A DNA stretch of 64,000 bases, from positions 34,334 through 98,333 of the forward strand of contig NZ_JASZYK010000022.1 in assembly GCF_030317035.1 (NCBI RefSeq), written 5' to 3'. Within the stretch, counting starts at the first letter, position 1. Every line of letters begins with the position of its first letter. The stretch is from Variovorax sp. J22G73 (GTDB taxonomy: Bacteria > Pseudomonadota > Gammaproteobacteria > Burkholderiales > Burkholderiaceae_C). This document shows positions 42,998 through 52,795 of the stretch, in pieces. Below the pieces are notes generated by a model that was not told where the DNA came from, did not search any database, and was given only the letters and a program-made list of their open reading frames with translations. A program made the translations under genes and the position numbers.

Positions 42998-44839
42998 ATG
43001 AGTCACCCTAGACCTCTTATGCACCCAGACGATGCCGATGTCGAGGCGCGCCGTGTGCATGCCTTGCATTCCACGGGCCTGCTCGATACGCGCGCAAGCG
43101 AGAGCTTCGATAGGGTCACGCGTCTAGCGGTCGCGTTATTCGATGTCCCTATCGCCTTGGTGTCGCTGGTCGATACGGATCGGCAGTGGTTCAAGTCGCG
43201 GCTTGGACTTGATGCTGTCGAGACCACACGAGATGTTGCTTTCTGCGATTACACGATTCGCGCCGCCGAAGTGTTGGTTGTGGAAGATGCTGCTCTGGAT
43301 CCTCGGTTTGCAGGGAATCCCTTGGTTACCGGAGAACCCCTCATCCGCTTTTACGCCGGGGCGCCCTTAATCCTGCAATCGGGCGAGGCTCTGGGGAGCC
43401 TCTGCATCATTGACCGTTTACCGCGAACATTCACGATCGCTCAACGCGGGCAGCTGCAAGACCTTGCAGCAATGGTCGTGGCGCAGATCGATCTACACCG
43501 AGCTGCCGGGCGCGTTGATGATGTCACGCAGCTTCCCAACCATGCTCGAATGCTGGAAGACCTGACCGATCTCGCCAAGCTCTTCCCTGGTCAGGATCGA
43601 ACGATGCTGCTTGTGGAGGCAATGGATCATGGGGCCGTTCGAGACGCCGCACGGGCCATCGGAATAGCACGGGTGGAGGACTTCCTTAAAAATCTCGCTC
43701 TCACTTTGCAGCGGCTGCTGCGCGAAGGCTCAGAACTTTATTTTGTTGGCGTGGGTCGCTTCGCCGTTCTCACCGCTCTCAAGGGTCCAGAACTGGGCCG
43801 CCTCGTGGATTTGCTAGATCAAGCGTTGACACAGCCAGTGGCCAGCGGAAATCTTTTCGTCGAGCTCGAGGCGGCCATTGGTGTCGTGCAGTTCACGTTG
43901 ATGCCAGAAGAAGCACAGGAGGCATTGCGCAAGGCGATGACCGCCGTCCACCAGGCAAGAGCGGCGGGACGCTCGCGGATGGTTTACGAACAGGAGTTCG
44001 ACGTCCGCCATCAACGCGCGTTTGCCATTCTCCGCGATCTTCCAAATGCCATTGCGAACGACGAGCTTTACTTGGTCTTTCAGCCCAAACTTCGAGTGAG
44101 TTCCGGCGTCTTCGAGGGAGTGGAGGCGTTGCTGCGCTGGAACCATCCGCAGCTGGGAAATATACCGCCTGGCGTCTTCATACCGTTGGCAGAAAACACA
44201 ACGCTAATTCATGACATCACCAACTGGGTGATCGATGCAGCCCTGCGGGAGCTTGTTGCTCTTTCGTCACGCGACTTGTCAATCGCCGTCGCTGTCGCCG
44301 TAAATGTCTCTGCACGTAATCTTGAGCGGCCTGATTTCATAGCGGACCTCGAGCGCATCCTTGCAAGACATCCCGTCATGCCCGACAGGCTGCACATTGA
44401 GTGCACCGAATACAGCCGGCTGACCGATCCGGCGATCATGGAAGTTCTGCTCAAGATTCGGGCGCTTGGCATTCAGCTGTCACTTGACGATTTTGGGATC
44501 GGCTATTCCAATCTGACCTGCTTGGAAAAACTGCCCTTTCAGCTGATCAAGATAGATCAGTCTCTTGTCATACCGATTGCCGGCAATCCGCGAGCGCGGC
44601 GGTTGCTCGAAGGCGTTGTCGCGCTCGGCCATGGCATGGGATTCCGCCTGCTGGCCGAAGGCGTGGAGACCCAAGAAGTGTTCCGACAAGTCATCGATCT
44701 GGGCTTTGACCATGTGCAGGGGTATTACCTCTCCCGACCGCTATCGCCTGAGGCGCTCATTCGTTTTCTTGAAAATCCACCGTCAATTGACAACGTGGTA
44801 CAGCCGACGTCTGGGGGCAGCGGTGCTCAAACAGACTAA
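42998..44839 (+). CDS. GAF-GGDEF(degenerate)-EAL protein, probable c-di-GMP phosphodiesterase
   Basis: The 613-residue protein has an N-terminal GAF domain (about 15-170: RVTRLAVALFDVPIALVSLV, AFCDYTIRAAEVLVVEDA, FYAGAPLILQSGEALGSLCI). A GGDEF-like domain follows whose active site reads VGVGRFAVL instead of GGDEF, so no cyclase activity is expected. The EAL domain (about 345-600) keeps Glu376 (EGVEALLRW), Asn in VNVSARNL, Glu in HIECTEYS, the DDFGIGYSNL pair, Lys in LIKIDQS, Glu in LLAEGVET and Gln in VQGYYLSRPL. It is therefore likely an active c-di-GMP phosphodiesterase, cytoplasmic and ligand regulated. It converges on the GGDEF gene at 44856. Confidence 0.92.
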   Translation: MSHPRPLMHPDDADVEARRVHALHSTGLLDTRASESFDRVTRLAVALFDVPIALVSLVDTDRQWFKSRLGLDAVETTRDVAFCDYTIRAAEVLVVEDAALDPRFAGNPLVTGEPLIRFYAGAPLILQSGEALGSLCIIDRLPRTFTIAQRGQLQDLAAMVVAQIDLHRAAGRVDDVTQLPNHARMLEDLTDLAKLFPGQDRTMLLVEAMDHGAVRDAARAIGIARVEDFLKNLALTLQRLLREGSELYFVGVGRFAVLTALKGPELGRLVDLLDQALTQPVASGNLFVELEAAIGVVQFTLMPEEAQEALRKAMTAVHQARAAGRSRMVYEQEFDVRHQRAFAILRDLPNAIANDELYLVFQPKLRVSSGVFEGVEALLRWNHPQLGNIPPGVFIPLAENTTLIHDITNWVIDAALRELVALSSRDLSIAVAVAVNVSARNLERPDFIADLERILARHPVMPDRLHIECTEYSRLTDPAIMEVLLKIRALGIQLSLDDFGIGYSNLTCLEKLPFQLIKIDQSLVIPIAGNPRARRLLEGVVALGHGMGFRLLAEGVETQEVFRQVIDLGFDHVQGYYLSRPLSPEALIRFLENPPSIDNVVQPTSGGSGAQTD

Positions 44840-44855
44840 TCATCGCGAGGTCCGC

Positions 44856-46442
44856 CTAGCGACGCTTTGATCGATCAGGCTCTCCATTACAGGGGAACAG
44901 GCCGCCGGCCTGTGTGGCGCTAAGCATTGAATTGAAAAGTGCTCCCTGTCCCTCTTCGCACCCGGTCGACAACAGGGCTGATTCGATGCCGGGCAAATCG
45001 ACGCCCTCGGCTGCGATAGTCAGGTCAAAGCCCTGGCCCAAGCCTACTAACGCCGCCACAATGCCAGCGCTCTCAGGTTCCGAGCGCATTTTCTCCACGA
45101 AGCTTCGATCAATCTTGACCTTGTCCATTCTGAAATTTCGCAGATGAAAAAGGCTGGAATATCCGGTGCCAAAGTGGTCCAGTGCAATGCGCACGCCCGC
45201 CGCCCGCAACGGTGCCAACACCATCTGGGCGCCGTCAATATCTGCGACGAGCGCGCTTTCCGCGATGTCCAGTTCCAGCCGGCTTGGAGGCAAACCGCTT
45301 TCGGCCAGAATACGCAGCACCCGCGCGGGCAGCAGCGCATCTTTCAGCTGGCTCGGGTAGATGTCCACAGCGATGCTGACGCGCGAGGGCCATGCAACCG
45401 CGCTGGCGCAGGCTTGTCGCAGAATTTTTTCCGCCAAAGCATGGATAAGGCCCACCTCCTCCGCGATAGCGATGAACTGTTCCAGCGGCACCTCTCGACC
45501 GTCAGGGCCGATCCATCTTGGCAGGACGTCAAAGCCAATCACAGCATGTGTTTTGAGATTGACGGTGGGCTGGAAGACCGGTTCGATATTTCCAGCATCG
45601 ATGGCTTCCCTCAGCGCTGCTTCCATGCTTGACCGGCTCTTCACCCGCGCATCCATCTCAGGTTCGAAAAACCGCAGCGCCGAACGGCGTTCCGCCTTGG
45701 CGCGATACAACGCGATATCTGCCTTGCGCAGGGCTTCCACCACCGTGGTCGCATCAGATGGAACCAACGCGATCCCGATGCCTACCCCGACCCGGTGCAC
45801 TGCACCACCCGCCAAGATGGGGCTGTTAAGACCTTCGATCACGCGCAGCGCGATGTTCGTTGCCGCTTCGGGGCCCGCAAGGTGGGTCGCCAGTATGGCG
45901 AATTCGTCGCCGCCAAAGCGGGCCACCATATCGCCTTCACGCATAGCCGAAAGCATTCGCTGTGCAACTTCAGCCAGAACTTCGTCGCCTACGCCGTGCC
46001 CGTGTACATCGTTGACCTGTTTAAAGCCGTTCAAGTCCATGAGAAAAACGCCGTGCGCGGCACCTGCACGTGGCAGCGCTGCGATAGCTGTACGCAGAGC
46101 ATCGTCGAATCGGCGCCGGTTGGGCAAGCCGGTCAGTCCATCTTGGAAGGCAAGTTCTCTGATGCGTCTTTCGGCGGCTAAGCGCCTTGCCAGCTCTCGG
46201 CGCTGACCGAAATACTGTCGTGCGCCGAAAACGAGCAAAGCGATGCCCAGCAGCGTGCCGATCAGCAGCGCTTCGTCGAGTTCAATCTTGGCTTCCTGTG
46301 GACCGACTGAGCCCTCCCCCTGGAAAATGTCGATGGCATACGCGATGTACAGGGCAACCAGAGTGCCCGCAAAGATCAGCGACAGGTCCCTGATCGCGAA
46401 CTTATGACGCATCAGGAAGCCACGGAAAGATTTGAAAGTCAT
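44856..46442 (-). CDS. Membrane GGDEF-EAL(degenerate) protein, probable diguanylate cyclase
   Basis: The 528-residue protein has two N-terminal transmembrane helices (LSLIFAGTLVALYIAYAIDI and EALLIGTLLGIALLVFGARQ), then a GGDEF domain with an intact RFGGDEFAIL at about residues 175-184 and an inhibitory RxxD site (MREGDMVA) five residues earlier. The C-terminal EAL domain has lost key residues: FDVLPRW replaces EAL, LDIAESAL replaces the Glu-Thr-Glu pattern and LDHFGTGYS replaces DDFGTGYS. It should therefore synthesise, not degrade, c-di-GMP. The degenerate EAL may bind nucleotide. Confidence 0.92.
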   Translation of the reverse strand: MTFKSFRGFLMRHKFAIRDLSLIFAGTLVALYIAYAIDIFQGEGSVGPQEAKIELDEALLIGTLLGIALLVFGARQYFGQRRELARRLAAERRIRELAFQDGLTGLPNRRRFDDALRTAIAALPRAGAAHGVFLMDLNGFKQVNDVHGHGVGDEVLAEVAQRMLSAMREGDMVARFGGDEFAILATHLAGPEAATNIALRVIEGLNSPILAGGAVHRVGVGIGIALVPSDATTVVEALRKADIALYRAKAERRSALRFFEPEMDARVKSRSSMEAALREAIDAGNIEPVFQPTVNLKTHAVIGFDVLPRWIGPDGREVPLEQFIAIAEEVGLIHALAEKILRQACASAVAWPSRVSIAVDIYPSQLKDALLPARVLRILAESGLPPSRLELDIAESALVADIDGAQMVLAPLRAAGVRIALDHFGTGYSSLFHLRNFRMDKVKIDRSFVEKMRSEPESAGIVAALVGLGQGFDLTIAAEGVDLPGIESALLSTGCEEGQGALFNSMLSATQAGGLFPCNGEPDRSKRR

Positions 46443-46793
46443 TCACAGGGGAAGTGGCGACCGTCCACCTAACACAGCGCTCGTCGTGTCCGTCAGACCA
46501 CGAAGCTTAGGCTTGCCAAAATATTCGTCTGACAGCATGCGTGATCACCGCTTTTTGCAACCCCGTTATACGCTATTGACGGACTGGAAGTGCGATGCAT
46601 GCGCAGAAGGCGATGTGGCCGTGAAATATACGTGACACCGCTTGTCGTATGGCTTGCAGCCATCAGGCATTGACTCCCGGCGAAAGCTGTTAATGCTCTG
46701 GAGCGAAGCCGGCACCAGACTACAACTCGAACGCGCAATTTTGCCTAGGATGGGTTGATTCGTCCAACGCCATCTTCCAACGCCAAAAAGATC
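46443..46793. other. Divergent promoter region
   Basis: The stretch separates the GGDEF gene from the L,D-transpeptidase gene. A TTG start at 46755 would extend the latter but has no support. Nothing else is recognised. Confidence 0.4.
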
Positions 46794-47804
46794 ATGCCCG
46801 ATCAAGTGTTCTCGCGTCGCTACCTACTGATAGCAACCCTCTCGGCCTCTGCTGTTGCAAAGCCCATGGCCCTCTGGGCGGCAACGCGTGGCAATACAGT
46901 CATCGACGAGCTCAATGCAGCCAGCGCCACGCCGACGCTCGCCCAAGGCGCCCGAGGTGCGGCGGTGGTGCGTGCGCAGATCCTACTAGACCGCGCCTGG
47001 TTTTCGCCCGGAGAGATCGATGGCGGATTCGGGGCCAACATGCGTCGTGTCGTCACCGCCTTTCAAAAGGCAACCGGCATTGCCATAACTGGGAAGGTGG
47101 ATAGCGCAACCTGGGAGGCACTGAGCAAAGATAGTGCGCCGCTGTTCGTGACTTACACGATCACCGAGAAAGACGCGGCGGGCCCTTTCACCGTCACGCC
47201 GGCCGACATGACCGAGCGCGCCAAGCTCAAATCGCTCGACTACGAGAATATCCAGGAGGCCCTGTCTGAGCGCCACCACATGGCGCCACGGCTGCTCAAG
47301 GATCTGAACAATGGCTCAAGGTTCAAAAGCGGCGATGCCATCACTGTGGTCAACGCCACGACCGATGCCGATGCCGCCGTGGTCTTGTCGGCGAAGTCGA
47401 TCGAGATCGACAAGGGCGAGCACGTGCTCTTCGTGCTCGATGGCGCAGGTAAGCCGCTGGCTGGATTTCCGATCAGCATCGGCGGCGCGCTCGATCCGTT
47501 GCCGCTCGGCAAAATGAAGATCACCAACGAGGTGAAAAGCCCAACTTTCACCTACAACCCCGCCATCCTCAAGAAAGGGGTTCCTGCCAACGCGCAAAAG
47601 GTCGATGTAGCGGCCGGACCGAACAATCCGGTCGGCGATATCTGGATGGGTCTCTCGAAGCCGCACTGGGGGATCCATGGCACGCCGGCCCCGGACCGGG
47701 TTGGCCACGAAGAAACGAATGGCTGTATCCATTTGACCAATTGGAACGCCGCTCGCGTGGCGAAGCTTGCCAAACCGGGGTTTGCGGTCGAGGTGAAGGC
47801 CTGA
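46794..47804 (+). CDS. L,D-transpeptidase with peptidoglycan-binding domain
   Basis: The 336-residue protein starts MPDQVFSRRYLLIATLSASA; the SRRYLL run resembles a twin-arginine signal. Residues about 50-105 form a PG_binding_1 domain (LAQGARGAAVVRAQILLDRA, then GFGANMRRVVTAFQKATGIA). The C-terminal YkuD domain has the catalytic set HWGIHGTPAPDRVG and ETNGCIHLTNWNA with the active Cys. It should cross-link peptidoglycan in the periplasm. An M23 endopeptidase gene follows 11 bases after its stop, suggesting a synthesis-and-cleavage pair. Confidence 0.93.
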   Translation: MPDQVFSRRYLLIATLSASAVAKPMALWAATRGNTVIDELNAASATPTLAQGARGAAVVRAQILLDRAWFSPGEIDGGFGANMRRVVTAFQKATGIAITGKVDSATWEALSKDSAPLFVTYTITEKDAAGPFTVTPADMTERAKLKSLDYENIQEALSERHHMAPRLLKDLNNGSRFKSGDAITVVNATTDADAAVVLSAKSIEIDKGEHVLFVLDGAGKPLAGFPISIGGALDPLPLGKMKITNEVKSPTFTYNPAILKKGVPANAQKVDVAAGPNNPVGDIWMGLSKPHWGIHGTPAPDRVGHEETNGCIHLTNWNAARVAKLAKPGFAVEVKA

Positions 47805-47815
47805 GATCGTCGGTT

Positions 47816-48358
47816 GTGCAGCCTGCCGTGTCGAAGTTGGCGTATTTGGCGCTGGGCACGTGGTTTGCGACGTGCAGCGTCGCAGCCCAGCCGGCAAAGC
47901 CGCGACACGGCGCTGCGCTGCTTGACACACGGTCGCTTGCGATGCCGGTCGATGGCGTCCACCCGTCCGTCTTGCAGGACACTTTTGCTGACGGCCGCAC
48001 AGAAGGCCCACATGAAGCACTTGACATCATGGCGGCACGCGGCACACCCGTGCGCGCGGTTGACGACGGCACCCTGGCCAAACTTTTCCACAGTGTGCCG
48101 GGCGGTCTCACGGTCTATCAGTTCGATCCCACGGGCCAGCTCTCTTACTACTACGCACATCTCGACCGTTATGCCGATGGTTTGCATGAGGGCATGGCGC
48201 TGAAGCGCGGCGACCTCATCGGCTACGTCGGCAGCACCGGCAATGCATCGCCGAGCGCGCCACACCTTCACTTTGCGGTTTTTCGCCTTGGGCCGGAAAA
48301 GCATTGGTGGCAAGGTAGCCCCATCAATCCTTACCCGGCATTGAGGCGGCTGCGTTAA
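47816..48358 (+). CDS. M23-family metallopeptidase (LytM type), secreted
   Basis: A GTG start at 47816 gives a 180-residue protein with a signal peptide (LAYLALGTWFATCSVAAQ). The M23 domain shows the first zinc ligands in GPHEALDIMAARGTPV (HxxxD), LSYYYAHLDRY, GDLIGYVGSTGNAS and the second motif PHLHFAVFRLG (HxH). It should cleave peptide cross-links in peptidoglycan. The start is uncertain: the in-frame codons further upstream overlap the transpeptidase gene. Confidence 0.88.
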   Translation: MQPAVSKLAYLALGTWFATCSVAAQPAKPRHGAALLDTRSLAMPVDGVHPSVLQDTFADGRTEGPHEALDIMAARGTPVRAVDDGTLAKLFHSVPGGLTVYQFDPTGQLSYYYAHLDRYADGLHEGMALKRGDLIGYVGSTGNASPSAPHLHFAVFRLGPEKHWWQGSPINPYPALRRLR

Positions 48359-48928
48359 AGCAAGAGCGGCATGTCATGACAAGCGCTCTGCATGACGCGC
48401 AAACGGCTACTCTCCGCTGGCGACGCACAGCGCGTCGGCCGCGGCGCGTAATTAGGGGGCATGCTGCGCGCGGGCACTTGCAGCACATTGGAGCTTTGCG
48501 TGTAGCTTGCCGCGTTGCGGCGTGCCGACGCCGGGGCCCAGATGCCGAGCAGCGATCACGGCCGCAGGCCGCGGCAGCTCCACAGGGACGAACGCAGGAC
48601 CTGCGCCGTGGTGCTGGGCGCCGGGCGTGGTTGAGTTAGAGCGCCACCCACGCGCTCTCGACGGACGCTTGACAACTGGACGTCGATGCGCCGCGGCTTG
48701 GGTCACCCTTGGGATACGTGGTGCTCGGGATCACGCCCATGGGACGAGCAAAACTGAAGCGGATTCGAAGCGATCCATCGAAGCAGCCCCTCCCGCCGCG
48801 GTTTTTGCGGATGTTGGGTCTACGTTATTGGCTGTAGCGCCTAAAGATTACACCCGAGAGGCGTGGAGCATGTCGAAACGCGGAGGCGATTTCCTCGATT
48901 CTGCGTGGTCTTCAAGATCAACATAACA
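48359..48928. other. Intergenic stretch before the DUF2252 gene
   Basis: GC-rich DNA with short Arg/Ala-rich open frames on both strands. No gene, repeat or RNA is recognised. Confidence 0.4.
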
Positions 48929-50143
48929 ATGAAAACATCGCCCCTTACCGTGTCTCCACAGGGACGCGCGGCAGCTCTCGAACGTGAACGGTATCGCAAG
49001 ATGGCACGTTCCGCGCACGCCTATGTGCGCGGCAACACCAAACAGTTCTACGAGTGGCTCGACGCTTGTCAGCCGAGCACATTACCTGAAGGGCCGCCCG
49101 TTTGGATATGCGGGGATTGTCATTTGGGGAACCTTGGCCCGCTTGCGAACATGCAGGGAAATGTCGAAATTCAAATCCGTGACCTTGACCAGACCGTGAT
49201 AGGAAATCCCGCTCACGACATTATTCGGCTCGCACTCTCATTGGCCATGGCGGCTCGCAGTTCGGACCTACCAGGCGTGGCGACGGCCCTGATGATGGAA
49301 CGCCTCGTGGAAGGGTACGCCGCATCGCTGACGAAACACCACGATGGAGCTACACGGCGAAAGATCGGGACAGTGCCAGCTGCCATCGCGCCAGTTCTCG
49401 CAATGGCCGGGCGACGTTCATGGCGTCACCTGGCCCGCGAACGTCTAGAAGATCCGTCGCCTCGTATTCCGATGGGACGACGCTTTTGGCGCCTTAGCGG
49501 TGAAGAGGAAGAAGCAATCTCGCAGCTTTTTGAGAAGCGATCCGTATCGAGGCTGGCATCACTGCTCACCTCGCGAGCGGACGACGCGTCTATTCATGTC
49601 AAGGATGCAGCTTACTGGATGAAAGGCTGCAGTTCGTTGGGGCGTTTACGTTATGCGGTGGTACTTTCAGCGGGAGGCCCTGCCTCTCAGAATCAGTTTT
49701 GTCTTATGGACCTAAAGGAGGCAGTTGCAGCGGCTGCCCCGTCCTATTCAAAAGTGGGGATGCCACGAGACCATGCAGCCCGGGTGGTCGAAGGCGCGCG
49801 AAACCTTTCGCCCCATCTCGGGGACCGCATGCTCAGTGCTCAACTCCTTGGGCAACCAATCGTGTTGCGTGAGTTAATGCCGCAGGACTTAAAACTCGAG
49901 TTTTCGGAGCTGTCAGCGCACGATGCTTGCGAAGTCGCAGAATATTTAGGGTCGGTGGTCGGACAGGCGCACGCCCGGCAGATGAACACGCAGACGGCTG
50001 TGTCCTGGCAGGCTGAGTTACGGAAACACAGGTCGAAGTCTCTCGACGCTCCCTCGTGGCTATGGAATAGCGTCGTTGATTTGGTAGCAAGCCACGAGGC
50101 AGGTTATCTGCAGCACTGCCGGCGCTACGCGGAAAAATTGTAA
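48929..50143 (+). CDS. DUF2252 protein, phosphotransferase-like fold
   Basis: The 404-residue protein starts MKTSPLTVSPQGRAAALERE. DUF2252 features include YRKMARSAHAYVRGNTKQFY, the Brenner-type motif WICGDCHLGNLGP, then IRDLDQTVIGNPAHDIIRLA, VKDAAYWMKGCSSLGRLRY and LRELMPQDLKLEFSEL. The GDxHxxN and DLD motifs imply a kinase-like catalytic centre as in aminoglycoside or choline kinases. The substrate is unknown; I infer only that it transfers a phosphoryl group. It stands alone on its strand. Confidence 0.88.
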   Translation: MKTSPLTVSPQGRAAALERERYRKMARSAHAYVRGNTKQFYEWLDACQPSTLPEGPPVWICGDCHLGNLGPLANMQGNVEIQIRDLDQTVIGNPAHDIIRLALSLAMAARSSDLPGVATALMMERLVEGYAASLTKHHDGATRRKIGTVPAAIAPVLAMAGRRSWRHLARERLEDPSPRIPMGRRFWRLSGEEEEAISQLFEKRSVSRLASLLTSRADDASIHVKDAAYWMKGCSSLGRLRYAVVLSAGGPASQNQFCLMDLKEAVAAAAPSYSKVGMPRDHAARVVEGARNLSPHLGDRMLSAQLLGQPIVLRELMPQDLKLEFSELSAHDACEVAEYLGSVVGQAHARQMNTQTAVSWQAELRKHRSKSLDAPSWLWNSVVDLVASHEAGYLQHCRRYAEKL

Positions 50144-50375
50144 AAATCACTGGTACAAAACGCCTTTCGGCGACCAGCCATCTTCCCGTCTGCCGCGAAA
50201 GAGCAGGGGCAGCAGCGCGTTCAATGCTCAAAAAGACCACGCCACTGGCGTAAATTGTCTTTCGACGCAGCACTTTTCGCTCTTGGAACACGTCAGTTTG
50301 CAGATGGGTGGAACATCGCTATCGCACGCACAAGGAAAAAGAACAGATTAAACCCTTGAGTCCTTTTTTTCCGAT

Positions 50376-52237
50376 TCATCGGAAGTCGCGGCTACTTACC
50401 CGCAGGCCCTGCAAGAGATGGGTGTGGTCTGTGAGCTGGGAAGCCACGAGAGATTGAACGCCCTTTTCCGATTGCCAGGTCCCATCGACTGTAAGGAGCA
50501 TGGAGCCACGCAGCGCGAGGCGCTGCACTTCGGCTATCGACGGCCAAACGATGATGTTCGTGGTGCCCGTCTCGTCTTCCAGCGTTGCGAAAATTACTCC
50601 GCTCGCGGTGCTTGGCTGCTGCCTGTGCGTGACGATGCCGCTGGCACGCACCTTCTGTCGATCCTCAGCCGTCGTCCAATGGCCGCGTTTTCCACTGGCA
50701 CCAAGCGGCTGAGCTTGTCGCGCGCGATCACGAAGCCGCCAGTGTGCTGGCTCAAGTGCCGAGGAAAACCGCGAACCTCGTCCGCCAGTTCTATCCACTT
50801 CGCCACCAGCGGCTGCGCGCGGTCCAGTCCGTTTTCTGCAAGAGAGGCGGTGCTGATCCACTCTTCGTCAGTGCCGAACGCAGTCTTGGCCAACTGCTCG
50901 GCGACCTCGAGGGGAAACCCCAAGGCCATGCCGACATCGCGGATCGCGGATTTGGAACGGTACGCGGTGACCACGGCCGTGAGCGCGGCGCGATCGCGTC
51001 CGTACTTTCGGTAGATGTACTGCATGACCTCCTCGCGCTTCTGATGCTCGAAGTCGATGTCGATGTCGGGTCGCTCCTTCCTTTCCTCGCTCACGAAGCG
51101 CTCGAACAAGACGTTCATTCGCGCTGGATCCACCTCGGTGACCCCAAGGCAATAGCAGACAGCCGAGTTCGCGGCCGAGCCGCGCCCTTGGCACAGGATG
51201 TTGCGCGACCGCGCGAAGCGAACGATGTCCTCGACCGTCAGGAAATACGGCTCGTACTGAAGGCGCGCAATGACCGCAAGCTCGTGTTCGATTTGCGCGC
51301 GGACCTTGTCCGGCATGCCTTCAGGAAACCGCTCGGCGGCGCCGCGGTAGGTCAGCTCGCGCAAGTGCGAAGCAGGGGTGGCGCCGGCAGGCACAATTTC
51401 GTCCGGGTATTCGTAGCGCAGCTCTTCCAGGCTGAATGTGCATCGCCGGGCGACCTCGACGGTTTCACTCAGCCACTCGTGTGGGAATTCCTCCGCCAGC
51501 ACGGCGCGGCCGCGCAGGTACTGCTGCGCGTTCGAAAGCAGATCGTAGCCACACTCCTGCACTGGCCGGCCGACTCGCACTCCGGTGAGCACGTCCTGCA
51601 GCTGCTTTCTGCTCGTACAGTGCATGAGCGGGCTGGCCGTAGCCACGATCGGCACGCCGGCGCGCCGGGCGGCGACCTCGAGGGTGTAGAGCCTGAGTTC
51701 ATCGTCCATTTCCAGCCAGCGCGAAGCCGCAACCCAGGCCCGATCGGCGAACCACGTCTGGAGCCACATGCACTGCGAAAAAATCTGCTCCTCAGTCGCT
51801 TCCTTTTCCGGCAACAGCAAGGCCAGGCAACCGGCCATGCCAGCGAGATGCGGCGCCTTAGCGGTCTTCCCCTCGACGTCGGCTACATGAGCGACGTACG
51901 ACCCCTTTGCAGCCCTGCGGCGCGCCAAGGTGATGAGTTCGCTCAAGTTGCCATACCCGCGGCGGTCCTGCGCGAGCAGGACGAGCCGTGCAAAGGGCGC
52001 GCCGCCTGTGGTGGTCAGCTGCAGTTCGCTGCCGACGATGAAGTGAATCCCCCGCTCACGAGCCTCGATGTGGGCACGAACCACACCGGAAAGCGTTGCC
52101 TCGTCGGTGAGTGCCAAGCTGCTGTAGCGCTTCTCGGCAGCACGTGCGACCAGTTCTTCCGGCAAGGACGCGCCCTGGAGGAAGGTGAAATTGGACCGGC
52201 AGTGCAGTTCCGCATACGGCGAGGGATCAGGCAACAT
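50376..52237 (-). pseudogene. dnaE2: Error-prone DNA polymerase DnaE2 with large internal deletion
   Basis: The N-terminal frame (52237 down to about 50680, about 519 residues) gives the PHP domain (YAELHCRSNFTFLQGASLPE, LALTDEATLSG) and the first part of the polymerase core, including the palm Asp pair in RPDIDIDFEHQKREEV and CQGRGSAANSAVCYCLGVTE. At SRLVPVENAA it jumps, with a frame change, straight into the C-terminal OB region (KVRASGIVTHRQQPSTASGV, FATLEDETGTTNIIVWP), which ends at 50376. About 430 residues are lost, including the third catalytic Asp region. It cannot be an active polymerase, but the N-terminal frame could still yield a truncated protein. Confidence 0.88.
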
Positions 52238-52256
52238 ACTGTTGTTTTATACAGTA
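52237..52256 (-). promoter_or_regulatory. LexA operator (SOS box) at the dnaE2 start
   Basis: TACTGTTGTTTTATACAGTA has perfect 6-base arms (TACTGT and ACAGTA) and matches the CTGT-N8-ACAG LexA consensus. Its last base on the minus strand is the A of the presumed dnaE2 start ATG, and no ribosome site can precede that ATG except inside the box. The box shows that this dnaE2 was under SOS control. Confidence 0.9.
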
Positions 52257-52374
52257 CATCCGTGAGCAAAGCGTGGAAACAGGAACTAATTAACGCATTG
52301 CGCGCTTCCTCACCAAGAGATAAATACCGCCACGCCAGAACACAACTATCGTCTACGATTTGGGAGACGCAATA

Positions 52375-52614
52375 GTGAAAAAGATGCGGCAAACTGCAGA
52401 ACAGCTGATGGATGCGCTGCTTGACCTCGTGGCGAACGACTCCGGCCTTTTCTCGCAAATGACTGATCTGGGAAGAGCAAGCGTGAGACCGACTGCCGAA
52501 CACCTTGAAGGTGCGAATTGGACCGTTCGCAGCGATACAAACATCGACCAGTATCGGCCTGAGATTGCTCGCGCCATCCGCGAACTCCAAGCCAAATTCG
52601 ACCTGGCCTGTTAG
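52375..52614 (+). CDS. Hypothetical small protein divergent from dnaE2
   Basis: The GTG start has GGGAG eight bases upstream; ATG and TTG alternatives exist nearby. The 79-residue product is helical, with MRQTAEQLMDALLDLVANDS, GLFSQMTDLGRAS and IDQYRPEIARAIRELQAKFD. No family is recognised. It lies about 120 bases from the LexA box, so divergent SOS control is possible but not shown. Confidence 0.55.
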   Translation: MKKMRQTAEQLMDALLDLVANDSGLFSQMTDLGRASVRPTAEHLEGANWTVRSDTNIDQYRPEIARAIRELQAKFDLAC

Positions 52615-52795
52615 GTTGCAGGACTCCAACCTAGCTATGGTGTGATTCCGTTGCACGCCGTCGGCTTTGCGGTTGACTACGCAGACTCGTGAGGCTGAGC
52701 CTTGAAGAACCTCTGCGATCTAACGCCGAGCCAGAGCCGCCCCGTCTACCGGCCGCCGCTTGGCCATGTCGTCAACCCCTTGTACGGAGAACTGA

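Noticed and set aside
50744..52375. A 543-codon plus-strand open frame across the dnaE2 region
   Set aside because: It is antisense to clear DnaE2 homology, lacks domains, and exists only because of the high GC content.
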